Assembly (NCBI GenBank): GCA_965209105.1
Contig: CBDBQB010000037.1
Span: forward strand, 1 to 49,938
Length of the DNA stretch: 49,938 bases
From: JAAELZ01 sp965209105
GTDB lineage: Bacteria > Pseudomonadota > Gammaproteobacteria > Arenicellales > Poriferihabitantaceae
Reading direction: 5' to 3'
Made by a program: the position numbers and the translations under genes. Under the pieces are notes generated by a model. The model worked only from the letters and a program-made list of their open reading frames with translations. It ran no database searches and was not told where the DNA came from. Shown here one piece after another: positions 17,062 to 26,806 of the stretch; positions within the stretch are counted from its first letter, which is position 1, and every line of letters starts with the position of its first letter.

Positions 17062-18090
17062 CTACTGCGACTTTCGAACCGCTATCAATGACCCATCTCT
17101 AAGACTAAAGCGTCCTTCGCGAATAATGTTTATGTTCTTAAAATTAGCGGCTTGCGGGTCAATATTTGCCGGATGACCCAGCACCGCATTGGGTAAGGCC
17201 ACAAACCGCGCGCGATCAGCATCGGTAATAAAATAGCCCAGATTACCGCCACGCTCAACAATCAAATCGACCGGGAGTTGCTGGTGGCTACCCTGCCAAG
17301 ATAAATCTCCAGCGCTACCCGGCAGCGGCGCATCATTTAAAAATTTAAGACGCACGCGTTGCTGATTATTGCTTGCATCCAGCATTGGCAGCGCAGCTCT
17401 AAGCGCCAGGGCAAAATTAGACGCTTGGTCGATAAACGTGACGGCATCCGCTGCACGCAAAGAATCTAGCTGACTTGGGCTGATATAAGCCTCTAGCTCG
17501 ACCTCATCTATTTGCAAAAAGCGCACCATCTGTGCGCCGGGGGTCGCCAATGCTCCCAGCTGCGCTTGACGGTCTGTGACCACGCCTTTAAAAGGAGCTA
17601 TGACGACACACTGCTCAATAGCGATATCGCTTTGTTGTACGGCGATCTTCGATTGATCTAGGGTGGCTTGCGCCTGATTCAGCTGTTCCTCAGAAATGGC
17701 GCGTGTCTTTCGCAGAGATTGCGCACGCGTATACCCCTGTCGAGCCAGTGTCAGCGTACTTTGCGCCAGCGCGCGACTCAACGTTGCCTGTCGGCAATCC
17801 AGACTCACCAAGGGCTCGCCTTGTTCAACAATGTCGCCGACTTGCGCTTCAATCGTTTTGATTATGCCGGTGGCTTGCGCGCTGAGTTGCGCGTGGTTGA
17901 GCCCCACCACTTGTGCCGGCACACTGTGCGTAGATTGAAGCAACACTTGTTCCATGGACACGACGGTCACAGGAATCGGTTTTTCGCTAGCCTGCTCTGC
18001 CTTTTGTTCCGCGAAACCGTGTGAAGCAAATAGCACAGTAATAAAAACCGTGATACCGGTCACCCATCTTCTTATCATTACATCTCTCAT
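17062..18090 (-). CDS. RND efflux periplasmic adaptor (membrane fusion protein)
   Basis: This 342-residue protein links an RND pump to an outer-membrane channel. It has a signal peptide (VTGITVFITVLFASHGFA) and a lipoyl-like half (GIIKTIEAQVGDIVEQGEPLVSLD). A helical hairpin follows (TLARQGYTRAQSLRKTRAISEEQLNQAQATL), then the second lipoyl half (IAPFKGVVTDRQAQLGALATPG) and a beta-barrel region. Met5 (position 18078) is an alternative start. It is followed by the pump gene after 5 bases, forming an operon. Confidence 0.93.
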   Translation of the reverse strand: MRDVMIRRWVTGITVFITVLFASHGFAEQKAEQASEKPIPVTVVSMEQVLLQSTHSVPAQVVGLNHAQLSAQATGIIKTIEAQVGDIVEQGEPLVSLDCRQATLSRALAQSTLTLARQGYTRAQSLRKTRAISEEQLNQAQATLDQSKIAVQQSDIAIEQCVVIAPFKGVVTDRQAQLGALATPGAQMVRFLQIDEVELEAYISPSQLDSLRAADAVTFIDQASNFALALRAALPMLDASNNQQRVRLKFLNDAPLPGSAGDLSWQGSHQQLPVDLIVERGGNLGYFITDADRARFVALPNAVLGHPANIDPQAANFKNINIIREGRFSLRDGSLIAVRKSQ

Positions 18091-18155
18091 GACTTTAAAT
18101 CACTCCGGATATTGATCGAAATCATCACTCTCAGCTATGCAAGCCTCTCAACAAC

Positions 18156-20018
18156 TTACCCCGCTTCGGCAACATGCACCACGTCGACCAGTTCGGCAAT
18201 GGGCTGATAGCCATCAACTATTTTAGACAGGAGTTCAATCAAGGCAGGCGAATCGCCTGATTCTGCAAGTGCTTGTAATTGATCGATGTATTTCCTTAGC
18301 GTGGACATTGGGAGACTCGTTTCTTGCGCACACATAATTCTAGAGTGTTGCGTGGTACTGACTTCCCCATCGATCAGTAGTTCTTCGTAGAGTTTCTCGC
18401 CTGATCGCAAGCCGGGGTAAACAATCTCAATATCACCTTCGGGATTGTCCTCGTCCACCACCGTCAAGCCGCTGAGCTGAACCATGTGGCGCGCCATTTC
18501 GTCTATCTTAACCGGACGCCCCATGTCCAAGACGAATATATCTCCACCACTGCCCATCGCGCCCGCCTGAATAACCAGTTGAGCCGCCTCGGGCACCGTC
18601 ATAAAGAAACGCGTGATCTCTGGGTGGGTCACGGTTATCGGCCCGCCATTTCTGATTTGTTCCCTGAACAAGGGGATCACAGATCCTGAGGAACCAATCA
18701 CGTTACCGAACCTAACCGCAGAGAATTGCACCCCTGCACATTCCGCGTCCATCGCCTGAATGACTAATTCTGCCACGCGTTTCGATGCCCCCATGATATT
18801 GGTGGGCCGAACGGCTTTATCGGTCGATATCAGTACCACATTTTTCACAGAACTCTCACAAGCAGCATTCGCAAGCGCATAGGTTCCAATAATATTATTC
18901 TGCACACCCATAGCAGGATTATGCTCGACCATCGGCACGTGTTTGTACGCGGCGGTATGGTATATCGTATCCACTTGATAGCGATCAATGACCCGGCGAA
19001 CCCTCGCTTCGTCAAGCACCGAGCCTAAAACTGAAATGACTTCTACGTTTTGGCCTTCTAACTTATTCGATAAGGTATAAAGACTAAACTCGTGTTGCTC
19101 AAACATCACCAAACATTTCGGCGATAGCTTTGCGATCTGACGACACAGTTCAGAGCCAATTGAACCCGCCGCCCCGGTCACCATCACCACCTTGCCTTCA
19201 ATGGGCGCGGACAATAGCCCCGGATCCGCTGGCACAGGTTCACGGCCCAACAGATCAACCATATCCACCTCACGAATATCGTCAATTTTAACTTCGCAGT
19301 TGACGATCTCTTCCAAACTCGGCAAGGAACGAACATGCACTCTAAGCGGTTCCAGCTCACGCAGTATCCGTTTGCGCCGGCTGCTCGAAGCGGAAGGGAT
19401 CGCCATCAATATCTCGTCAATGTGATATTTGTCGATTAAATCCTGAACATGCTCGCTGGAATAGACGCGATGCCCCTCAACCTCTCGGTCTTGCAAGGAG
19501 GGCGAATCATCGATAAACGCGACGGGCGTATGTTTATTTCCATAGGACAACAGAGTCGCGAGCTGTACCCCCGCGGTGCCCGCGCCGTAAATTAATACAT
19601 TTTTCTGCTCTTTATTGGCGCCATATCCATTACCAAAATAGGCGAATTGCCAGCTTCTAAAAAACCGACTACCACCAATAAAAACCAACAGGGTTAGCCA
19701 GATCATGAAAGGCAAAGAAACAGGTAGTGCATGCTTGGAAAATATCAAGGCCAACGCCCAGAGCGCACTAAAGGCGCTAACACTCTTGACGACCGTAAAT
19801 ACCGCGTTAAAACTTAAATAACGTATGACCGCCTCGTATAATCCCATCGCGTAGAAAACCGGTATTGCGGCCAGCGGCGTCGCCAGTACCAGCAACTTGC
19901 CCGCCTGCGGCAGTGACGCCATTTCGACGCCTAGCAACCACAGCGACACGATCACCGCTGCCAAGATCAGCAAAGCATCAATTAATATGTAGAGTATTTT
20001 TTTAGTTCTGGTTTTCAC
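18156..20018 (-). CDS. Nucleoside-diphosphate sugar dehydratase/epimerase (WbpM/FlaA1/CapD type)
   Basis: A 620-residue membrane-anchored enzyme that converts UDP-GlcNAc-type sugars to 4-keto-6-deoxy sugars for surface polysaccharide. Residues ~1-130 hold about four transmembrane helices. A CoA-binding-like Rossmann motif follows (VLIYGAGTAGVQLATLL, ~145). The catalytic Rossmann domain starts with VMVTGAAGSIGSELC (~280), followed by YHTAAYKHVPMVEHN and STDKAVRPTNIMGASKR. The last motif carries the Met/Lys version of the SDR catalytic site typical of this group. No other polysaccharide genes are adjacent, though the next region encodes a surface protein and a carbamoyltransferase cassette. Confidence 0.93.
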   Translation of the reverse strand: MKTRTKKILYILIDALLILAAVIVSLWLLGVEMASLPQAGKLLVLATPLAAIPVFYAMGLYEAVIRYLSFNAVFTVVKSVSAFSALWALALIFSKHALPVSLPFMIWLTLLVFIGGSRFFRSWQFAYFGNGYGANKEQKNVLIYGAGTAGVQLATLLSYGNKHTPVAFIDDSPSLQDREVEGHRVYSSEHVQDLIDKYHIDEILMAIPSASSSRRKRILRELEPLRVHVRSLPSLEEIVNCEVKIDDIREVDMVDLLGREPVPADPGLLSAPIEGKVVMVTGAAGSIGSELCRQIAKLSPKCLVMFEQHEFSLYTLSNKLEGQNVEVISVLGSVLDEARVRRVIDRYQVDTIYHTAAYKHVPMVEHNPAMGVQNNIIGTYALANAACESSVKNVVLISTDKAVRPTNIMGASKRVAELVIQAMDAECAGVQFSAVRFGNVIGSSGSVIPLFREQIRNGGPITVTHPEITRFFMTVPEAAQLVIQAGAMGSGGDIFVLDMGRPVKIDEMARHMVQLSGLTVVDEDNPEGDIEIVYPGLRSGEKLYEELLIDGEVSTTQHSRIMCAQETSLPMSTLRKYIDQLQALAESGDSPALIELLSKIVDGYQPIAELVDVVHVAEAG

Positions 20019-20587
20019 GGGAAGTATGTTCTAAAGCATCTAGGTGCGGGCTGAAGCTCCGCAGGTTGAACCTAACTGGTATTCTACAAAAAGTTCGGTC
20101 TTCGGGTGAATTTCTTTTGGGTGATCAATCTATAATTTGTGCTTATTTGGTGGACACACTGCATCGATCTTTTTTAGCCCATCACATATTGCAAAGCATA
20201 TTCCCTTAGCTTGGGACATTGTAGAGCGCACGATTTAGTTTTACCAAAACTAAGCCGCCCTTAGCACGCCACGAAACCAAGGCGTTAACACCTCATCTAC
20301 GCTAATAACACTACGCCTATAATCAACTGACCTGCATATTGCGTTATGCTATAGTATTTAGTCGCGGCGCATTATGATTAATGACTGTGTGAAACATTCT
20401 ATACTAAAAGCACCGCAAGTCTTTAATCACCGTTCACCATCGCGGTAAAAGATTTTTGTTGCTTCTGCAATAACCATTGTTCGCGTTTATTAGCAAGTTT
20501 GAAGTATTGCAAAGCCTCATAGTTGATAGACCGTTTATTACGCCAGGAGGTTGGCACCACCTCTAGGAACATCCCTAAATACCTGAT
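20019..20587. other. Long intergenic region upstream of the giant repeat gene
   Basis: A 569-base divergent gap. It holds the short palindrome TTTAGTTTTACCAAAACTAA (around 20236), a possible -10 TATAGT (about 20350) for the plus-strand gene, and AGGAGGT at about 20545. The latter sits in a small inverted repeat (GAGGT...ACCTC) some 35 bases before the start codon. No gene is evident. Confidence 0.45.
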
Positions 20588-23500
20588 ATGACACATAATA
20601 AAAAGCCCGCACTACCTAAGAATCTCTTTCGTTCAATAATTCAATGGCTGTTTTTTACGGTTACCTTAGTCAGTTCGACTCTACTGAACGCGGTTACTGA
20701 ATTTGAAGGTAGTGCGCCTGGCTTCAGCAAAGTCTTCGACCCGGGTTCGCCCGCAGCGGGAATAGGACGTACTGCCATAGGCCCTGGCTCCACCACGACG
20801 CTGCGTTTCAACATTGACAACTCCGTATCGGTGACCCCGGTGACCGACATCGCCTTCACCGACGTCCTGCCGACCGAGATCACGATCGCTGACCCGGCGA
20901 GCGCCTTCACCGACTGCCCCGACGGCGTCGTCAGCGCCCCAGACGGCGGCACCACCATCAGTCTGAGCGGCGCCCGGCTCGGCGCCGGCGATGCTTGCCA
21001 AGTCACCGTCAATGTCACCAGCAGCGTTGTCGGCGTGCACGAGAACACCTCGGGGGCGCTGACGTCGAGCGCTGGCTCGAGCGGCGTCGCCACCGCCAGC
21101 CTCACCGTCGACGCGGAGTTGCTGGGGTTTTCCAAGAGCTTCGCGCCGAGCTCCATTCCTCTCGGCGGCACCAGCACTCTGACGTTCACGTTCGACAACA
21201 CTGCCGCTGGCGCGGTGGATCAATTTAGCGCGGTTTTCCTCGACGACTTGCCGGCCGGCATGGTCATCGCTACCCCGGCCAATGCGTCCACCGACTGCAT
21301 CGCCCCGCTTTCCCCCAACACGACTCTCACCGCCGTCTCCGGAACGAGCGTCATCCAGCTCTTCGCATTCGGCTTTGACTTCCCACCTACCTTTGTTTTC
21401 CCGCTGTTGGAGCCCGGGGAGATCTGTACCGTCAGCGTCGACGTCACCACCGATACCACGGGCGTGCTCTCCAACATCGCGAGGCTGCTTGTGGGTAGTC
21501 TTCTCGAATTTGAGGGCTTCGCCACCGCAGCGCTCGACGTTCCTCTCGAGTTCCTGAACAAGTCCTTCACCGACGATCCGGTCGCCCCGGACGGCTTCGT
21601 GACCCTCGACTTCACTGTCACCAACCTGGATCGATCGAGCTCGATGACCGATTTCTCCTTTGACGATCCCCTGCCGGCGGGTCTGACCTTCGACTCCCTG
21701 TTGAGCGATGACTGCGGCGGCGTCCTCGACACCGCGACCCCGAGCCTGATCAAGTATTCCGGCGGCGGTACGCTCTTGCCGGAAGCGGCATGCACCTTCA
21801 GCGCCCGTTTGAAAGTACCTGCCGCGGCCTCTATCGGCACCTTCACCAACACCACGACCGCGCTCATGGCCACCATCGGCGGCAGCGGCGTGACCGGCAA
21901 CACCGCGACGGACGTCCTCGTCATCAGCACCGCGCCAACCCTGACCAAGGAGTTTCTCGACGCGACGACGATGGCCGCCGACCCGGTGGTCAACCCCGGC
22001 GACGACGTGATCGTCCGCTTTAAGATCACCAACCCCAGCACGACTTCGAGCGCCACCGCCATCGCCTTCGGGGACATCTTCGACACCATACTCGCGACGG
22101 CGTCCGTGATTCCGGGAGACGGCTGCTGTGGTGCCGGATCGATCTGCACTTTCACTCCACTCTTCAACCCTCCCCCTGACGATAGCACCATTCCTGCCAG
22201 CCTGGCTATCTCGGGCGGCATCCTGGCGCCGGCGGGGACGGCAGGAGATTTCTGCACTATTGACCTCACTCTGAACGTCGGCGTCGACGCTGAGGCCGGC
22301 ATCTACCCCAACACCACGAGCGAGATCAGCGCCACGGTCGACGGCACGACCCAAACCGGCGATCCCGGCAGCGACGACTTCACTGTCATCTCGGCGCCGA
22401 GCCTGAGCAAAGCATTCACCGACGATCCAGTGACGCCCGGCAGCACCGTCACCCTCGAGTTCACCCTTAGCCACTCCCTAGACGCGCCCAGCGACGCCAC
22501 CGGCATCACCTTCACCGACGACCTGACGTTCCTCACCGACCTAACGGCGAATCTGCCGCCGACGCCCGACCCACCGTGCGGCGCCGGCTCGACCCTGACG
22601 GCCTCGGCCGGAGACACCTTGCTGACCTTTGCGGGCGGCACCCTTTCGCCGGGTGAGGACTGCACCTTCAGCGTCACCCTCAACGTGCCCACCGGGGCCG
22701 CCGTCGGAACTCTCACCAACACCACCAGCGGCGTCGGTGCCACGGTGGACGGACTGGCGACAACATCGGCCCCGGCGAGCGATGACCTGTCGGTAGCGGT
22801 CTTGGTATTTACCAAAGAATTCTTGAGCAATCCTGTCATCGCAGGTGAGACGGTAACAATGCGTATTAGCATTGAAAATATCCACCCCACAGATGACGCC
22901 ACTTTAATCTCGCTTAGAGACGATTTAGCGACAGTATTACCAGGAACGCCAGATCTAAGCACTACAATCGTACCCGCAGTAGATACCTGCGGGGGAACCA
23001 TCACTGGAACAACTACTTCCATGTATCTTTCAAATGGTAGCTTGAATGCAGGACAGACCTGCACAATAGAATATGAGGTATTGGTACCTGTCGGTGCGCC
23101 GGATGGAACTTATACCAACAATTTGTATAGTATTTTTGCCATTCAAAGTGGGGGGTTCCTTTTCTTTGATGATGTTACCGATGACCTGACTATAAATTCC
23201 TCCCTCATTGAGCTCACGAAGGAGTTCATCGATGACCCTGTTGCACCGGGTGAACCTGTCACCATGGAATTGGTGCTGAATAATATTGCCAGTGACACTG
23301 CCTCCGATATCGCATTTACAGATGATCTTGAGGCAGCACTTAGCGGGCTTCAAGCAAGCGCAGAAATCAGCAATGACTGTAGCATCACCGTCGCAGGGCT
23401 AGGCGCGCCTATCCTCAGTTTTAGTGCGGGTACGCTTGCTGCTGGCGCGAGCTGCACCATGCGTTTCTCTCTGTTAGTGCCTCTAGCCACCGCACCAAGC

Positions 23501-24328
23501 ACTTATACAAATACCACCAGCGATGTGACCGCAACCGTAATTGGTTTGGCTGTGGGTGGTGATCCCGGTACCGATGACCTCGTGGTACAGAGCATTAGCT
23601 TTTCCAAGAATTTTACGCCTAGCGCAGTCGTGCCAGGTGCGCTAACGAGCTTATCTTTTACCATTATCAACGACAGTGCAACCGACCCTGTTACTGACTT
23701 GATCTTTTCCGACAATTTGGAGTCAGTTGCTGCGGGTCTAATGGCCACTGGTACGTTCCCAATGGATGATGTATGTGGCGCTGGCTCACAACTCCATGGC
23801 CCATCATTCCTTACTCTAATCGGAGCCAATTTACCGGCTGGTGGTAGCTGTACTTTCGCGGTTGACCTGTTAGTGCCCGCAACAGCTGATCCAGGTATTT
23901 TTAGCAATGCTACCAGTAGTTTGTCCATTAATGGCTTAAGCGTCGCAGAGCCTGCAATCGCATTTATCACCATCATTGACATTGACTTCGATAATGACGG
24001 GATTCTTAATGAAAACGATAATTGCCCAAATAATGCAAACGCTAATCAAGCAGATTTAGACGAAGATGGGGTTGGCGACGCATGTGACCCTGACATCGAC
24101 GGCGATGGTATGCCTAACAGCTACGAGACAACGCATGGCTTAGACCCATACAACTCACTCGATCAGCAAGCTGATAATGATGGAGATGGATTTACCAACT
24201 TTGAGGAGTTTCAGTTTGGCTCTGATCCAAATATTGCAGATACAGACACGAATAATAATGGCATCCCTGATGTGGTCGATGAACTTCGTAAGAGAATTAT
24301 ACCACCTATTTATCTGCTTCTACTTTAG
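20588..24328 (+). CDS. Giant secreted repeat protein with eight DUF11-like domains and type 3 calcium repeats
   Basis: A 1246-residue protein with an N-terminal signal (FRSIIQWLFFTVTLVSSTLLNA). Eight beta-sandwich repeats of ~130 residues each begin with a [LF]xKxF motif near residues 49, 178, 321, 451, 604, 740, 875 and 1004. Examples are LSKAFTDDPVTPGSTVTLEF and LTKEFIDDPVAPGEPVTMEL. Each ends with a C-x-F/V core and a YTNTTS-type strand. From ~1134 there are thrombospondin type 3-like Asp/Asn calcium repeats (DNDGILNENDNCPNN, DLDEDGVGDACDPD, NDGDGFTNFEEF). The C terminus is short and hydrophobic (RIIPPIYLLLL). It is probably a surface or matrix protein. From about 20,800 to 22,800 it is far more GC-rich than the rest, with C/G-ending codons, suggesting a mosaic gene. 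Confidence 0.88.
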   Translation: MTHNKKPALPKNLFRSIIQWLFFTVTLVSSTLLNAVTEFEGSAPGFSKVFDPGSPAAGIGRTAIGPGSTTTLRFNIDNSVSVTPVTDIAFTDVLPTEITIADPASAFTDCPDGVVSAPDGGTTISLSGARLGAGDACQVTVNVTSSVVGVHENTSGALTSSAGSSGVATASLTVDAELLGFSKSFAPSSIPLGGTSTLTFTFDNTAAGAVDQFSAVFLDDLPAGMVIATPANASTDCIAPLSPNTTLTAVSGTSVIQLFAFGFDFPPTFVFPLLEPGEICTVSVDVTTDTTGVLSNIARLLVGSLLEFEGFATAALDVPLEFLNKSFTDDPVAPDGFVTLDFTVTNLDRSSSMTDFSFDDPLPAGLTFDSLLSDDCGGVLDTATPSLIKYSGGGTLLPEAACTFSARLKVPAAASIGTFTNTTTALMATIGGSGVTGNTATDVLVISTAPTLTKEFLDATTMAADPVVNPGDDVIVRFKITNPSTTSSATAIAFGDIFDTILATASVIPGDGCCGAGSICTFTPLFNPPPDDSTIPASLAISGGILAPAGTAGDFCTIDLTLNVGVDAEAGIYPNTTSEISATVDGTTQTGDPGSDDFTVISAPSLSKAFTDDPVTPGSTVTLEFTLSHSLDAPSDATGITFTDDLTFLTDLTANLPPTPDPPCGAGSTLTASAGDTLLTFAGGTLSPGEDCTFSVTLNVPTGAAVGTLTNTTSGVGATVDGLATTSAPASDDLSVAVLVFTKEFLSNPVIAGETVTMRISIENIHPTDDATLISLRDDLATVLPGTPDLSTTIVPAVDTCGGTITGTTTSMYLSNGSLNAGQTCTIEYEVLVPVGAPDGTYTNNLYSIFAIQSGGFLFFDDVTDDLTINSSLIELTKEFIDDPVAPGEPVTMELVLNNIASDTASDIAFTDDLEAALSGLQASAEISNDCSITVAGLGAPILSFSAGTLAAGASCTMRFSLLVPLATAPSTYTNTTSDVTATVIGLAVGGDPGTDDLVVQSISFSKNFTPSAVVPGALTSLSFTIINDSATDPVTDLIFSDNLESVAAGLMATGTFPMDDVCGAGSQLHGPSFLTLIGANLPAGGSCTFAVDLLVPATADPGIFSNATSSLSINGLSVAEPAIAFITIIDIDFDNDGILNENDNCPNNANANQADLDEDGVGDACDPDIDGDGMPNSYETTHGLDPYNSLDQQADNDGDGFTNFEEFQFGSDPNIADTDTNNNGIPDVVDELRKRIIPPIYLLLL

Positions 24329-24339
24329 AAGGCAACACC

Positions 24340-24696
24340 ATGAATAGATTACCTTTAATACAACCAACTAACGATGAGGCCATCATGACGAAAGACATTA
24401 AAACTGGTCGCCGAAAACTACTAACTTGTCTAGGGCTTGGCGGTGCTCTCTCCATAGCCTTACCCTCAAAATGGTCAACACCCATCATCAATACGGTGGT
24501 ATTACCTACACACGCCCAAACCACATGTACGCCAGATGCAGTGGCGGGAGGCCCCTTACTCGGAACCGGCGCATCGTCATGTCAAATTGCCTGCGAAGAA
24601 GAAGCCGTCGATCAAGGTGCACAGCTGTGTTCTGTTTCAGAAACCGTCGATACTGCTGGTGCGACGCAGTGTAGTTGTGATTTGGAATTGCCGTAA
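24340..24696 (+). CDS. Small Cys-rich secreted protein with a Tat-like leader
   Basis: A 118-residue protein starting 11 bases after the giant gene. The leader reads TGRRKLLTCLGLGGALSIALP, with a twin-arginine (RRKLL) start, followed by STPIINTVVLPTHAQTT. I recall the 'KPxxxxVxLPxHAQT' segment in many small gammaproteobacterial proteins of unknown role. The mature part is short and carries several cysteines (TTCTP, SCQIACEE, QLCSVS, TQCSCDLE). A nearer start at Met16 (24385) fits a usual Tat leader length. It is probably co-transcribed with the repeat protein. Confidence 0.8.
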   Translation: MNRLPLIQPTNDEAIMTKDIKTGRRKLLTCLGLGGALSIALPSKWSTPIINTVVLPTHAQTTCTPDAVAGGPLLGTGASSCQIACEEEAVDQGAQLCSVSETVDTAGATQCSCDLELP

Positions 24697-24949
24697 GCCC
24701 ATTACAATTCGTGTGAAGCACAAATCCTACTAAGGCTAGTTGAAGTAGGAAGATATAAAAAAGTCCTTAACAACTTTTTAGTTAAGCTCATTGTCTTGGC
24801 GGTCTCTCGATTGTAGTACACCGAAATAAAGCCATAGCATTCCAGTTAAGCATCCTTGGTGATATATACAGGACTAGAAAACCAGGATCACCTAAAATCC
24901 AAAAAAATATTTATCCATGGATATCCAGCTAAATGTGCGATAAAGCCAA

Positions 24950-26785
24950 CTAATCGAGTCCGAACTTATTTTTGTAGTCGCGTTTAAGATCCGGGTTTTG
25001 CTCTATTTTGTGTAACAGAAAATCACCAATCGATAAGACATCCATTTCAGTGCCCATAAAGCAGTTAAAAGCATCCTGAGGCGTACACACGATGGGTTCT
25101 CCACGGACATTGAAACTGGTATTAACCAATAAAGGACAGCCTGTCAATTTTTCAAAAACACTGATCAGTGCATGGTAGGCAGAGTTAGTATCGGCATGTA
25201 CCGTTTGAATTCGTGCGGAGTAATCTACATGAGTGACCGCCGGTATATCAGAACGAGGAACATTTAATTTCTCAATTCCAAATAGTACCGAGTCATCAAT
25301 TTTTATTGGCACTCGCTTATCTGGTGTAACCGTATCTACCAGAAGCATGTAGGGGCTGGGTCCTACCAAGTCAAACCAATCTGAAACTCGCTCAGCTAAA
25401 ATGGAAGGCGCAAAAGGACGAAAAGATTCTCGGTATTTAATTTTTAAGTTTAACGTCTTTTGCATGGTAGGTGATCGAGGGTCGCCCAAAATTGATCGTC
25501 CGCCAAGCGCGCGCGGGCCAAACTCCATTCTGCCTTGAAACCAACCAACCACCTTTTGATCGGCTAAGCATTGCGCAGTGTGTTCAAACAACTCTGCACT
25601 GCTGTCATATAGGGTGTAGTGTGCGCCCAGTGCATCCAACGCTGCCTTAATTTGAGCATTATCAAAGGCGCAACCCAAAAAGGACCCTTGCATATTATCC
25701 CTGGGCTTTACCGTACGCGGGAGATCATGATAAAGATGGGCAATCGCTTGCGCAGCACCAAGGGCTCCACCCGCGTCGCCGGCTGCGGGTTGTATCCAAA
25801 CATTATCAAAGAGTCCGGAGCGTTGCAGTTTGCCGTTCGCAACACAGTTCAGTGCCACACCGCCAGCCAGACAAATATTCTTGATGCCGGTTTCTTTAGC
25901 CAACGTACCTGCTAGCCGCAACACAATTTCTTCGGTTACTGACTGTACCGAAGCGGCTATATCCATATGAAATTGTTCTAATTCTTGTTCTGGCTCGCGC
26001 ACAGGCCGACCAAATAATTTCGCGAAGCGGGCGTTAGTCATAGTAAGCCCGGTACAATAATTGAAATAACGTTGGTCTAATCGGTATGAACCGTCTCGCT
26101 TAACATCAATCAGGTGATCGAGAATTAGATTTTTATATTTAGGCGTTCCGTAGGGTGCCAGGCCCATGACTTTATACTCTCCGGAATTGACTCTAAAGCC
26201 GGTGTAATACGTAAACGCCGAATAGAGCAGGCCAAGCGAATGTGGAAAGTGAATTTCTTTAACGATCCTAAGTGAATTCCCGTGGCCAATTGCCAGCGAG
26301 GTGGTAACCCACTCACCGACTCCATCCAGTGTTAACACCAAGGCTTCTTCAAAAGGCGAGGGGTAGAAGGCGCTGGCGGCATGACTCAGATGGTGTTCAG
26401 AAAATTTAAGCTTGTTCTGCCAATCGTAATCGCCGCCTAAATGCTGCATAGCTTCGCGTAGAATTTTCTTTTGGAAAAGTTTTTCTTTAACCCAAAGTGG
26501 CAAAGCCGACTTGAAGGAGCTGAAACCTTTTGGTGCAAATGACACATAGGTTTCCAACAGGCGTTCAAATTTGATAAAGGGCTTTTCGAAAAACACCACG
26601 TTATCTACTTGATCGAGCGTCAAATCAGCTTCTTTGAGACAATAAGTTACCGCGTTTATTGGAAAGGAGTGATCATGTTTTATACGAGTAAAACGCTCTT
26701 CCTGAACAGCAGCAATAATATGTTCGTCATCGATGATAGCAGCAGCGCTATCATGATAAAACGCAGAAATACCCAGTATGACCAT
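24950..26785 (-). CDS. Carbamoyltransferase (NodU/CmcH/TobZ family)
   Basis: A 611-residue enzyme of the family that transfers carbamoyl groups to hydroxyls of sugars or natural products. The N-terminal domain begins ILGISAFYHDSAAAIIDD and includes the metal-site HHLSHAASAFYPS and LTLDGVGEW. The middle has the ASKHA-like GGVALNCVANGKL and PAAGDAGGALGAA. The C-terminal domain has GRMEFGPRALGGRSIL and NTSFNVRGEPIV, typical of carbamoyl adenylate synthesis. It is followed upstream by genes for DUF5989 and SxtJ-like proteins, a recurring three-gene cassette. The acceptor substrate is unknown. Confidence 0.95.
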   Translation of the reverse strand: MVILGISAFYHDSAAAIIDDEHIIAAVQEERFTRIKHDHSFPINAVTYCLKEADLTLDQVDNVVFFEKPFIKFERLLETYVSFAPKGFSSFKSALPLWVKEKLFQKKILREAMQHLGGDYDWQNKLKFSEHHLSHAASAFYPSPFEEALVLTLDGVGEWVTTSLAIGHGNSLRIVKEIHFPHSLGLLYSAFTYYTGFRVNSGEYKVMGLAPYGTPKYKNLILDHLIDVKRDGSYRLDQRYFNYCTGLTMTNARFAKLFGRPVREPEQELEQFHMDIAASVQSVTEEIVLRLAGTLAKETGIKNICLAGGVALNCVANGKLQRSGLFDNVWIQPAAGDAGGALGAAQAIAHLYHDLPRTVKPRDNMQGSFLGCAFDNAQIKAALDALGAHYTLYDSSAELFEHTAQCLADQKVVGWFQGRMEFGPRALGGRSILGDPRSPTMQKTLNLKIKYRESFRPFAPSILAERVSDWFDLVGPSPYMLLVDTVTPDKRVPIKIDDSVLFGIEKLNVPRSDIPAVTHVDYSARIQTVHADTNSAYHALISVFEKLTGCPLLVNTSFNVRGEPIVCTPQDAFNCFMGTEMDVLSIGDFLLHKIEQNPDLKRDYKNKFGLD

Positions 26786-26806
26786 CTATTATTACTGCGT
26801 CCTGAC

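Noticed and set aside
20681..22474. Long minus-strand open frame of 597 codons opposite the giant repeat gene
   Set aside because: It results from the high GC of this block; the predicted protein is a biased Arg/Gly/Ala sequence, and the plus strand has the real repeat domains.
24725..24785. Weak stem-loops after the small Tat-leader gene (TCCTACT...AGTAGGA and CTTAAC...GTTAAG)
   Set aside because: The stems are only 6-7 bases and AT-rich, so I could not support them as terminators with confidence, though they lie between convergent genes.
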